Assembly (NCBI GenBank): GCA_020912385.1
Contig: CP087217.1
Span: 1,612,001-1,676,000, forward strand
Direction: 5' to 3'
DNA: 64,000 nt
Origin: Neofusicoccum parvum
Taxonomy: Eukaryota > Ascomycota > Dothideomycetes > Botryosphaeriales > Botryosphaeriaceae
Shown here in pieces: positions 33,601-44,332 of this stretch (position 1 is the stretch's first letter; each line of letters begins with the position of its first letter). The translations under genes and the position numbers were made by a program. The notes under the pieces are model-generated. The model worked only from the letters and a program-made list of their open reading frames with translations, was not told the origin of the DNA and did not search any database.

Positions 33601-36507
33601 ATGGGTCGTATAAAGATGAACGGTAAGCGCCCGCACCATCCTATTTTCCTAGATATTTACTGACATGAAAGCACAGCCCAACGCTCGCCGTTTGCGATAG
33701 CGGAAGATGCACGAAAGATGGCTGCGGCGTCCCAGGATGTCGAGACAAGTGCACAGAACGTGGAGCCGCAGAAGTCTGATCAAGTCCCCGAGAACTCGGA
33801 ACAGCATCTCGCTCCAGAGTCTGAGCCTGAACCAGGGCCTGAGCCAGAGCCTGAGCCAGAGACTGCGCCCATGTCGGAGCCGTTGTCGGACCCCCCGCCG
33901 GAAGACGATGCGGGCTTTGAGCCAGAGAGCCACGCCCCCCAAGACGTCCACATGTCCGACGCCGATTTCGAGTACAGAGACGACGATGTCGACGAAGACT
34001 TTGAGGACGACCAGGGCGGAGACAGCGACTACGAGGAGGGCCCGGCGAAGCGGCGTCGCGGCAACCAGAAGCCAGCCGTGCCAAAGAAGGCGGCCAAGCC
34101 CGCGAAGCCTTCGAAGGCGGCGAAGCCCAAGAAGCCGGACACCCCGGTGAACAAGTCGACCGCCAGGAGCAAGAAGGCTCGCGGTGGTGCCGATCAGGCG
34201 CCTCGTGCGCTCGAGAAGGCGCGTCGCGACGTCAAGCTCAAGATCTCGAAGGGCCAGCCGCCCGACGTCGGTGACCGCGCTCTCCGCTGCCTCCCCTACC
34301 GCACCAGGAACCGCGCTCCAAAGCGTGAGCTGATGAGGTGGACCGGTAAGCGTGCTCCTTGAGCGTTTCTCTCTGTCTGTTACTAAATTTATGCAGAGGA
34401 CACTTACCAGCAGACTCTTCTTGCTATGGTCTGGGTACAGGAAGTTCGGGACGTCCCCATTCCTTGGGACGAGATCGCCGCTGTGGTACATCCTGGTGCG
34501 ACCGGAGAGGCTTTTAAGCAGGCTTTAGCAAAGCTTCGTGTAAAGCGCGTGAAGGATGATCTTCCCGTACCTCCTCTGCGCCCTGGAAAGGATAGGCCTC
34601 GCCAAGACTGTGTTGAAGAGCTGGAGAACATCATCGCTGAGGCTCAGCAGGCTAGGGATAGGAATGCAGGCAAGGTTAAGGGAAAGGCTAAGGCTGTTGC
34701 CTCCAACGCCGGCTCGTGGACGGACGAGAGCAGTGATGATACAGAGAAGTCGGCAAAGCCCAAGAAGAAGGTCCAGAGCTCCCGCAAGCGCCCGGCCAAC
34801 TACGACGATGGTGGAGAGCCCTCGGTGGAGGACGATACGGAGGCAAGTCACCCTACTCCCTTCCCTTGTTTCTTCTAATGCGGCTCCTCGAAGCAGTACG
34901 ATGGAGAGACCGAGGCGTCATCATCAACTGTTCGCCCGTACCGCCCATCTCGATCCCCTTCACCGCTCGAACTCTTCAGCCCTCCCCAATCCTCGTCAGA
35001 CTCGTCAGAGGACGATAATGTCGAGGTCACAAAGGAAATGATCAAGGAATGTACTACTGATCTTCCGTCGTCTTTGACGTTCCAGGTTGTAACTGGCCGG
35101 CTTGAAGACCTACACCCGCGTCCGTCGAGAGAAACCGCCCGCGTTCAGGCCCGTGTCGATGGACTCAGCACCGACATGGATATTCCAGGCCTGGATACGA
35201 TCAACGAAGAGACGGTCAAGTCGTCCATGCCTCCGCCGCCTCGCCCGTCTAACCCTACGCCTACTACAGCAAGCATGCGAGGCTCTGCCAACCGCGGTCG
35301 CCCGGGCTACCTCTCTACACCGGGCCAGCAATTTCCACCTGCCACTCCTCCTCCGCGGAGGCTTTCCATGTCACAGGGCGCCTTCAACAATATGCCTTCG
35401 ACTCCGTTGGGCAGCATCGGTGGTCCCTTGACTGCGGAGACCCCGAGGACTCCGCCTCCGGCTCCGGGAAGCCGCAGCCACAGTCGCAGCGGCGGGCTTG
35501 GCAAGCACTCCAGGAAGAGGTCTGGAGATGTTGTTGGTCTTTCTGAGGACTCGCCAGCCAAGCGTCGCCATTCAGACGTTTCCATCCGTGCGCCACTGTC
35601 GCGGAGGCCTTCGCTTTCACAGATCCCGGAAACTCCGTACCAAATTTCTCCCGCAACCATGGGTCTACCCGGTACGGCTCCACCCGGAATGCTGCCGAGC
35701 CCTACCATCTACGGTCATGCGCGCCAGAGTACCGTCGGTTCAGGCTCGTTTGGAGGTGCTGGCATGGGTCCCGCGCCCTTCGGCTACGGTGACATGGGCA
35801 TGGGCATGGCGCACAATCAGCCTATGATGCACAATCAGCCCTTCCAGTACATGAATCCGGCCTATATGAACATGGTGCACGGCTACGGTGGCATAAACAT
35901 TGCAATGCAGCAGCAGGCCGCCTATCAGCAAGCTGCTCCCCAACAGACTTCTTTCCAGAACAGTCCTGCCGATCACCGTATAACGAACCCGCAGCCGCCC
36001 GTCAATGTGAACCCCGGGCTGCTGCAACACCATACCGGTCACCAGATGATGAACTCGGAGTCCGGTCTCACCAACGTGAACCCGAGGTTGCTGCAGATGC
36101 CTCAAGAGGAGGGCGGCGGTGATCCAGCCTCTTCGGGACCGTCAAGCTATGTTCCCTTCGCAGCATTCAACGATTCCAATCATCAGGACGAGGTTCCATC
36201 TTCAGCCATGGGCCAGGATGAGTCGCAATGGCACTTGCCCTTCAATGTTCACCCGTACAACCAGTGGAATGATAACTACGGCTCTCCTGCTGCCGGCGGC
36301 TACAACGACCTTTCGCGCCTGAGCGAGGATGTCAAGCCTGAAGGTGGAGATGAGCAGAGCCAGCAGTTCTCCACCTCACAGAACACGACTTTCGGAGGTC
36401 CGTCGACCCAGGACTCGTTCGGTAGCAACATCGAGGGTTCTCGCATCACCCCGTCCAACCCGCGCCCTGGCGCTGGCGGTGCGATTCCGGAGAATCGGGA
36501 TGAGTGA
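33601..36507 (+). CDS. Large disordered nuclear protein with Myb-like segment
   Basis: Four exons (33601..33622, 33677..34345, 34397..34842, 34897..36507) give 915 aa. The first exon encodes only MGRIKMN. Residues 20-225 are acidic E/P repeats followed by a Lys/Ala/Pro-rich basic stretch, as in chromatin proteins. Around residues 228-285, the stretch from MRWTEDTYQQTLLAM to AFKQALAKLRVKRV reads as a Myb/SANT-like helical domain, split by intron 2. The remainder is low complexity (Ser/Pro, then Gln/Met/Asn-rich). Intron 3 starts with GCAAGT (GC-AG, 54 bp). A role in transcription or chromatin is inferred only from composition and the Myb-like fold. Confidence 0.75.
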
Positions 36508-38270
36508 ACGGCAGCTTCGCGGATGGGTCGTTCGAAGCACAGGTAATGATCGCGTATGTACGCAAACGCACCATACTCACCACGCTAGATCTGCTGCGCG
36601 TTGAAAGATTTCAACAAAAGCATGTCGACAGTGCTAGGCCTTCCAAAGATTTCCTCTCTTCAGACAAGACAGCGTCTTGCTTCTTCTTCTTCTTTCCTTT
36701 TCCTCGACAGCATTGCTCTTGTTTCCAACAAAGACTGCCCAGTAGAACAGCTCTACGGGCCTTTTTCTTCTTCGCCCGTCGACTGCAGTTTTCCTTTCTT
36801 TCGTGTCAAAATTTCAGCCGCTACATCTCCGGACTCCGCAACTCCCCGGAACACCACATCGAATCTCCGGACCTGCACGACTACGAACATTCGCTCGTTT
36901 CCCTGGGGTCCTATCAGCATACCCGGACACACTGACGGTTTTCTTACTAAAGTTTTGTTGCTCCAAAGACTTCTCCATCTGTGACTGCGTTTACCCTCAA
37001 AAGACATCATCTCGCCGGTCCCGGCCGCGCCGTCGACGACGAGCGGGCCGGAACACGGAGATTTGCATCGACTGATTGCTCTGTACTTTGCGGGCGGGCG
37101 CGCGTTCCATTGGCGTCCGGCACGCAGCACCGTCTTCAACGAGGAGTCCTGCTGGTGCGCGGGATACTTCAAGGATTCTTCGGGAGGTGCGGCGGGACCG
37201 GATGTGGAAGTTTATGATGTAGGATAGACTAAATGCAAAAAGCTTCGGCACCAACTTTATTTCGATGGCAACGTGGATTGTAAGCACAGGATTCCGCCTT
37301 GTGGAGAAGGCCGGAGAAATGAGGCGGTGGAAACTGGAGACTGGAGTGGCTGGGTCGTGGCCATCTAAGAAGCGTCCTTGAGATGGTGCAAGGCCGTCTG
37401 CATTTTCCCGCTGGACGCGGTCTAGCAGCAGGCCGAAGGGTCAACGCGGGTCGAAGGTGAGTGCAGGTGCGGAGGGAATACTACGAGGCCCGGCGAGCTG
37501 AGCAAAACCCCGATGCCAAGACTTGCGGCTGTCATCTCTGGGCTGACGGGCGTTGAATAGTGCAGGAGCTGGGCATGGCAGGGCGGGTCATAAATCGGGC
37601 GGAGGGGAGGCGTGGCGGCGGCGTGCCTCAGACGCTGGGACCAACGGCAGCGGGGCGCTATTGTGTGGCATCGGCCGAAGAAGGACGCGCCCCACCTGAC
37701 TAACCAGCAGGCCGGTCGGAGCGTGCTGAGGCTGTGCGTGCGGCGGCGACGTGGTCCGCCGCAGCAGGCCCGGCCGCTTCACCTGCGCTCGCTGCTCAAA
37801 CAGCAGACGCCGCCTGTTGCAGCGCATGTCGCAAGCCCGCGGTCCACCGCATTGGCACGCGCTCGGCCGGCGCGGGCAGCCACTCAGGCTGCTGCGGCTG
37901 CCACTGCGAGGCTCGGCCCCGGGCGCGCGCAGCAGGCGGGCAGGACGTGGCGCTGACGACGCGCGGAGACGCTGCCGCTAGCATGCGTAAGGCTCGCAAT
38001 CGCCAGCCAGCGGGGCGGTGCACCAGACAAAAATATAGCACTCCACCCTGAGTAAGACAGTCCGTGGTAGGCCCATCTCCTTAAAGGCCAAGCTCACCGT
38101 CTGCTGCCGATTTCTCTCCTATCGTCTCGTGTTTTCTCGTCCGCGTCCGTCCCTGCTCGTCGCCGCCTGCTCTTCGACATCCCGCCACTCGCTGTTTGCC
38201 TGCTATTTATTCCTAGTCCTCACCTGCGCCGGCCTCTCGACAGAGCACAGACTCTGTACACACCACACCC
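36508..38270. other. Intergenic, no gene seen
   Basis: About 1.8 kb. It starts as the 3' flank of the 915-aa gene and becomes GC-rich around 37600-37960. It ends in a pyrimidine-rich leader before the PLC-like gene. The open frames lack coding character. Confidence 0.45.
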
Positions 38271-39398
38271 ATGACCATGATCTTCAGAAATATTGCGCAG
38301 GCGGCCGCCGTCTTGCCTCTGCTCTCGCTCTTGGCAAATGCCCAGAACACCACCAGCACAACCGCCTGCAACAACGCGGCATCACTGTGCTCCAAATCCT
38401 ACGGCAATGTCACGCTTCTGGGTGCCCATGACAGCCCGTTCCTGTCGGACTCGACCACCAGCTACTCCAGCTCCGGCAACCAGTACTACAACTCGACAGT
38501 GCAGCTCAACGCCGGCGTGCGGCTGCTGACCGCCCAGGTGCACTCGTACACCGACAACGGCGCCAGCGAGTGGCACCTGTGCCACAGCTCCTGCGCGCTG
38601 CTCGACGCCGGCAAGCTCAGCGACTGGCTGTCCGAGATCAAGACGTGGATGGACGCCAACACCAACGACGTCGTCACCCTGCTGCTCGTCAACTCCGACG
38701 ACGCCTCGGCCTCCGACCTGGAGTCCGAGTTCTCCACCTCCGGCATCGACGACTACGCCTACACGCCCGAGTCGACCACCACCGCGCCCAGCGAGTGGCC
38801 GACGCTCGAGACCATGATCGCCAACAACACGCGCCTGGTCACCTTCGTGGCCTCGCTCGACGCCTCCTCCAACACCGTGGCGCCCTACCTGCTCGACGAG
38901 TTCAACTTCCTCTTCGAGAACCCCTACGACAACACCAACCCCAGCAACTACACCTGCACGCCCGACCGCCCCACCTCGCTCAAGGGCGACACCGCCTCAG
39001 CCGCGTCGGGCGACCGCCTGTTCCTGATGAACCACTTCCTGTACTCCAGCTCGGCGCTCGGCATCGAGCAGCCCAACACGACGTACCTGGACGTCACCAA
39101 CGCGGCCAACGGCACCAACTCGCTCGGCGAGGCCGCCGCCGAGTGCTCCACCACCTACGCCAAAGCGCCCTGGGCCGTCCTCGTCGACTTCTTCAACGTC
39201 GGCCCCGCCATCGACACCGTCGACCAGCTCAACGGCGTCGCCGGCTCCGCCTCCGGCCGCGCCTCCGTCAGCACCGCCCGCGTCACCAGCTCCTCCGACA
39301 GCTCCTCCAGCGCCGCCGCCAACCTGCTGGGCGCGCCCCGCGACAGCGCCGTCGCCGCCGTGGTCGTGGGTGTGGTTGCGGCGCTGATGGCGCTGTGA
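38271..39398 (+). CDS. GPI-anchored PLC-like phosphodiesterase (PI-PLC X-type fold)
   Basis: A single exon of 375 aa. A signal peptide (AAAVLPLLSLLANAQ) precedes a PLC-like TIM-barrel region. LLGAHDSPF carries the first catalytic-type His, RLLTAQVHSY the second conserved block, and EWHLCHSSC then LSEIKTWMDANTNDVVTLLL the following helix and strand. Many N-glycosylation sequons and a Ser/Ala-rich stalk lead to a hydrophobic tail (AVAAVVVGVVAALMAL) typical of GPI attachment. Such fungal proteins are surface or secreted phosphodiesterases of uncertain substrate. The start may be the Met at 38271 or the one at 38277. Confidence 0.82.
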   Translation: MTMIFRNIAQAAAVLPLLSLLANAQNTTSTTACNNAASLCSKSYGNVTLLGAHDSPFLSDSTTSYSSSGNQYYNSTVQLNAGVRLLTAQVHSYTDNGASEWHLCHSSCALLDAGKLSDWLSEIKTWMDANTNDVVTLLLVNSDDASASDLESEFSTSGIDDYAYTPESTTTAPSEWPTLETMIANNTRLVTFVASLDASSNTVAPYLLDEFNFLFENPYDNTNPSNYTCTPDRPTSLKGDTASAASGDRLFLMNHFLYSSSALGIEQPNTTYLDVTNAANGTNSLGEAAAECSTTYAKAPWAVLVDFFNVGPAIDTVDQLNGVAGSASGRASVSTARVTSSSDSSSSAAANLLGAPRDSAVAAVVVGVVAALMAL

Positions 39399-40973
39399 GG
39401 AGGGGACTGCGGTCGTGCGTGTGTTTGGGACGGGTGGGGAACTGCGACGCGCGTGGTTTCCTGTCCGAACTCTGTTTTTTTGGTTCTTTTCTCAGGTTCA
39501 TGGTTACGAGTTTACGACGCTCCTTTTTTATTTTTTTTTCTTTTACGCTCACTACTTGTTCACTCGATCTGTACCACACCCTGTACTTTTGCAAGGATAT
39601 CACGGCGGAGCGAACGGGCTTGGTCTACGCATAGCGCATCGGAGTTGAGTTTTTTCTTGCGGGTAATTCTGCGGCATTGTTGGGAATCTTCACACATACA
39701 CAGCGTAGATCATGCATATTTGGTCACAGACCAAAGGTGGAAAGCATCGGATATCCGGATATATTGGATACATCGACATCATTTAATTCCTCCGCGACTG
39801 AAGGGAATCAAAGGCAAAGAAGACCATCAAACCTATCACCTTGAAGATCAAACACCTCGTGCAATGCAGAAGTGAAGTGCAGACAGCCGCGAAAGAACCC
39901 ACCGGCAAGCTCCGAGCAGACACGCACGCACGCACCTCCACACGCGCGTCCCTCCGCGCCTTCCGGCCTCCCAAGAAACGCGAAGCCAAGCATCGCATTT
40001 CATTTTCCTCCCGCGGCGGAAGCTGGACCAAAAAGGCGCTAAGCTTTTCCGGCAGTTCTGCGCATCAACGGTGCGCCGCGCACCCGCCGTTTGATCGACG
40101 CCCACCGCCGCAAATCGTCGCGTGGGCCCTTCCGCCGTTCTCCACCACCCCAAAGCAGCGGCAGCTCGCTGGCCTTGCCGCACGACGCGCGGGAGGAGGG
40201 CGTTGGCGTGTGGCCGCGCGCCCGGTTTGATCGGCGCCTCCCCCTCCGTCCGTCCCGGCCCACGTGCGGGCGAGCACAGCCCATCCGGGTCGCCGCGAGC
40301 GCTTGCGACGAGATGGCCACTCGTTGCCGGTTTCGGTCGCGGGAAAAAGCCACGGCGTAAATATGACTGCGGCGAGAGAGCGGCGGGGCGTCCGCAAACC
40401 TCCTCACTCCTGTCTGCGGACGCCGCCGGATGGACGAACGAACGCCTCTCCCGCGGTGAATGAAGGATTGCCGTGTCACGCACGTCGAGGTCTTGGCGCG
40501 GAAATTGGAGAGCAAGAGAAATCAAAAAACGGTATTAAAGGGAGCGGGGCCTACGCAATCTGCCAATGTCGACGTCTGCCTCGCCAAGGCCTCCGCGCGA
40601 GATTTTTCTTGGGCGTTGTTGCCTTGCTCTACGGAAATGCGAAAATGCAGGCGGGGCTTGGTTTTCGTCTTGTCGTACGCGCGTCTGCCTTTGAGACGTT
40701 CTTTTCTCCTGTGCTGTGCTTGGGAAAGTGGAGGGGACGGGGGTTGGGCGTGGACAGTTGAAGTATTCGTTCAGGTGCATTTGGCACATGCTTTTGTGCA
40801 CGGCCCCATCCAGGTGAACGCTTCAACTCCTCATGAACGGGTATCACAGCCACGTGAAAAATTGGCGACATGCAAGAACCAAATGTGTTGTTGTTGCTGT
40901 GGGGCCAAAAATGCTCCGTTGATCGTCAGATCCCGCCTACTGTGCAAGTAGCCAGCTGAAGCACAGCGTCAAA
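39399..40973. other. Intergenic between convergent genes
   Basis: About 1.6 kb. A T-rich 3' flank (39470-39560) follows the PLC-like gene. The GC-rich part at 39880-40500 has several overlapping open frames with arginine-rich random-looking products. No gene is supported. Confidence 0.45.
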
Positions 40974-42289
40974 CTAATCAGAGCGTTTAGTTCTTGATAT
41001 GAACCAAGCCAAAACAGCAAAACCAGCGCAAAATACCAAAGGAACCATCAAAACCGTACATCGGGCTCTGAGTCTTTCCCGTCGCAACTTTGCTGCCCGC
41101 TCGGCCTCCTGTTCGCGTAAAACAAGATGATCGATTACCCCTTCACAAGGCTCTCCAAGCACCCTCCCCTGCCGCTGGAACGACGCCCGCCACGCCGCCA
41201 ACTCATCACCCTCCTCGGCGCGCCAGCCGTAGTCTCTCATCTCATCCTCCGCCTCGGGTATCGTGGGCATGGGCGTGAAGGCAGATTGATCACTATACCC
41301 GGGTCAGAGTCAGAGTCGGAGTCATCATTGCGCCACCAGCTCGAGAACGCTTGCCTGTGCGCGTCGTGCGAGGGCTCCGGGCCGCCTGGCCGCGGGCCGC
41401 CCGCGTCGACCTGCGGCGGGCGAGGCGCTCTGCTCGCGTGGTGGCTGGCCATCATCGACTCTCTGACGAACTGCTCTTCCGTGTCGTGCTCCTCCGGCTC
41501 CGTGTCCACGTCCCCGAGCATCGCGACATCCTCTTCGTCGTCGTCGATGATGCAGGGAAAGCTCCCGCACCCGCCCCCGCCCCTCATGCTCCCGGAGCGA
41601 GGTGTCCGCTCTCCAGCGTGGCGTAGACCTCTTTCCTGGGTTCGAGGAGCGTCGGCGAAGTCGGATGACGTTGGGCTGGGAGGGCCGAAGAAGCAGACTT
41701 CCATTTCTTCTGTAGGGGGAGAAGGTGGCACCTCAGAGAGACCCGGAGGCATCGTAGCAGTAGCACGAGCACTGAATCTGGCACCCCGCTCGCCACGCCG
41801 TGCGTCTCTGTCAAACCGGTCCACCTCGGCTTTAGTCCTTGACTTTCTACGCAAGAGACCTCCGTGCGGCGCGAGTGGACGACGATCCTGGGGAGCCTGC
41901 CTACGTCTCTGAGATGTCGGCCTACGGGCTGAGCGGTGAGGTGTGGTAGCGCCAAAGGTCTTGCCATTGTCGTATTCGTCATTCAGAGCGGGTAGTTGTG
42001 AAGTAGGAACGCAAGTGGTGGCCAGGCCGAAAAGCGAGTCCTTGGGAGGGCTGCCCAGGTTGTCTCTCATCCATTGCAGCAGGTTCGACGTTGACTCCGG
42101 GGTTTCGGGGTCTGAGGTATGTTGCATTGATCTTAGAAGAGGCAGAAATGTGTACTCGTAGTCAATTGCGTATCCTTGGGCCTCGTTGTACGCATCGTGG
42201 TCCTTCGACTGCCTTGGACGGCCGATATTCATCATGTTGATTTCTGCCGCAATCTGGGCCATAAGTGAAGGAGGAGACGCCTCAGACAT
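40974..42289 (-). CDS. Predicted tail-anchored protein of unknown function
   Basis: I propose two exons, 42289..41355 and 41292..40974, giving 417 aa. The intron (62 bp) would be GC-AG (GCAAGC...GTATAG) with a CTGAC branch; splicing joins DAH-S-DQSAF in frame. The N-terminus (MSEASPPSLMAQIAAEINMM) is followed by a basic, disordered middle and an acidic part. The second exon contributes a helical segment (HLVLREQEAERAAKLRRERL) and one C-terminal TM helix (VLMVPLVFCAGFAVLAWF) with a short basic tail, the layout of a tail-anchored membrane protein. No family is recognised. If the intron is wrong, the first exon ends at 41237 without the membrane anchor. Confidence 0.6.
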
Positions 42290-44332
42290 GATAACTGGGA
42301 GTTGTTCTCGCAAGTTTCGGAAAGGTGAAGCCGTCAACGGGATAGTGATGGAATGTGGTGGACGCAAGTGGGTGTAGTCTCCAAAGTGAGTGAATTAGTC
42401 GGTAAGATAGTCGAGATATGGATGGTTGTTGGTGTAGCAGGTGGATGCTCCAGCGAAGCGAAGCAAGTAGCGCCGATGCGCAAGATATCGCTGTTGGTGG
42501 TTGATGGATGGAGAGGGGTGGAGAGTCAACAGACGAAGGTGAGGGAGTCAACATCGCCCTCTCACCGGTTGGGTAGCCACGACAGGATCATCGCAGCGTC
42601 CACTGCTGTTGCTTGAGGCGACGGCAGGGGCATCAGGCAAGTCCCTTCCCGCGCACGACTTGTTGATCTTGGGGTTTCCCGCACTGGCGTCAGCATCGAC
42701 AACGCCATCAGCTGAGGGGTGAGGGGCCGTATTTATCGCGATTGCCGCTTTGCGATGTGTCGCACCTGACTGCTCCGAAAACCAGGGAGCTTGGGATCCA
42801 TATATCTCTGGACACGAAGTGCCGAGAAGGGAAGACGGGCCAAGGATCGCATGACGCCATCCAATAAAGCGGCAGCCTGCCGTACCTACCGAACCGAGCA
42901 CCCATGCGGGCTCCAGCTAGCGCGAACAACCCGGCCCTTCAACAGAACTGACTCAACCCAGAGTCAAGCCCTATGCGCAGTGGAAGCATCCGTCCGGACG
43001 CAAACGTGCTCTCAAAATTATGCTAGAGCCTTCCGGACGGCCGCTTCAGCTCCCCGCACGATCGTCCTTTTCGAGAGCACTTCGCACGAGGCGCCAGCTG
43101 CGGTACATGCTGTGCCGCTGCAGGGTCCAACGGATTTCTCGCATGTCCATGTCGATAAAAGCGCCACTGCACGTAATTCGCTCACCCTCCAGGCACCGAG
43201 CATAAGAGCATTCGTAGCATGATGGTCTCGACCGCTCCATCGACCGTCAAGCTTCAAGTCGCCGACATCCACCCGGCGTTGTGAGAAGAGAACCGTTTCA
43301 AGATCTCGGGTGAAGTCGGCCGCGCCCGCTGCGAGCACCTGCGCCGTAACGGGTAGTCCGTTGGGCTCGAAGGAGACACCGATTATTGACGCGGGGAGGG
43401 TTTCTGTGTCGATCGACAGGACAGGGAAGCTTCGGAAGAGGTCTCCGAGCGCAGAAAACGGGAAAGCACAGCGGCACTGCCAGACGCGCCAACGATTGCC
43501 CGCTCGTCACCATCCATGATATCCCCGGGTCGATACCTCCGCCCGCCTGATCCGGGTAAGCGAGTGGGTTCACCGGTCAAAAAAAAATAAAGAAAAAAAT
43601 CGAATCACAAGGACGATGTGGAGAATTGAAGTATGCATCCAGGCGCGAAGACGAGTTGAGAAACGCGTCGAAGCCACCCGGGTGGACTACGCCTCAATCC
43701 CTGGTAGGCTTATTACTTGAGCTGTCACATTGGGTCGCAAACGAAATGGACAGCTTCAACTTGCTCGCAGGCTCACCGGCAGTTGAAGCATTCGTCCTGA
43801 TGTGGAGACGCTTCATTTTAATTACCAAAGCCATCCGAATGATTGCTTCAGCTGCCCACACATTTGCTTATTTGGTATTCGACACGCTCTACCGGCTGCA
43901 GCGCCCGTTCACAACCCGCGGCAATGTTTCCACGGAAGCGTATCTGGTCTCGAGTTTGCACAACAGGAAAGATGTTAGTGATACTCTCGGCATTTCTTCA
44001 CCCTGGTTCCTGTAGCATTGCTCAATCACAGATCATAAGCACCCAAAGCAAGACCGCCAAGATGTACAACGTAAGCTCATTGCCCTCATTAGACTACATC
44101 TATGTATGTTGCCTTGTACACAGGGAGAAAAAGAGAAAACATCAAAAGCTGGCCAACAAGAAAGACCCATGTATCGTGCACCCGTTACAAAAACCGAAAA
44201 CCGCAGATAGAACCATCACCCCCAAACAGCGCCGAGCAAAACTTTGTTTAGCTGCAACAATCCACACATTTTGCAAACCCATCGGAGAAGATAACTATAC
44301 AGTTAACCACGCATCCCTTCCCAAAAAGAAAC
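42290..44332. other. Intergenic, includes possible relic coding segment
   Basis: About 2 kb. It contains a reverse-strand segment (about 43046-43530) with coding-like composition but frame breaks (see findings), an A-rich run near 43579-43601 and the 3' flank of the carboxylase gene. No intact gene is seen. Confidence 0.4.

Noticed and set aside
39848..40525. 225-codon reverse frame
   Set aside because: Arginine/proline-rich random composition with overlapping frames on both strands and no domain.
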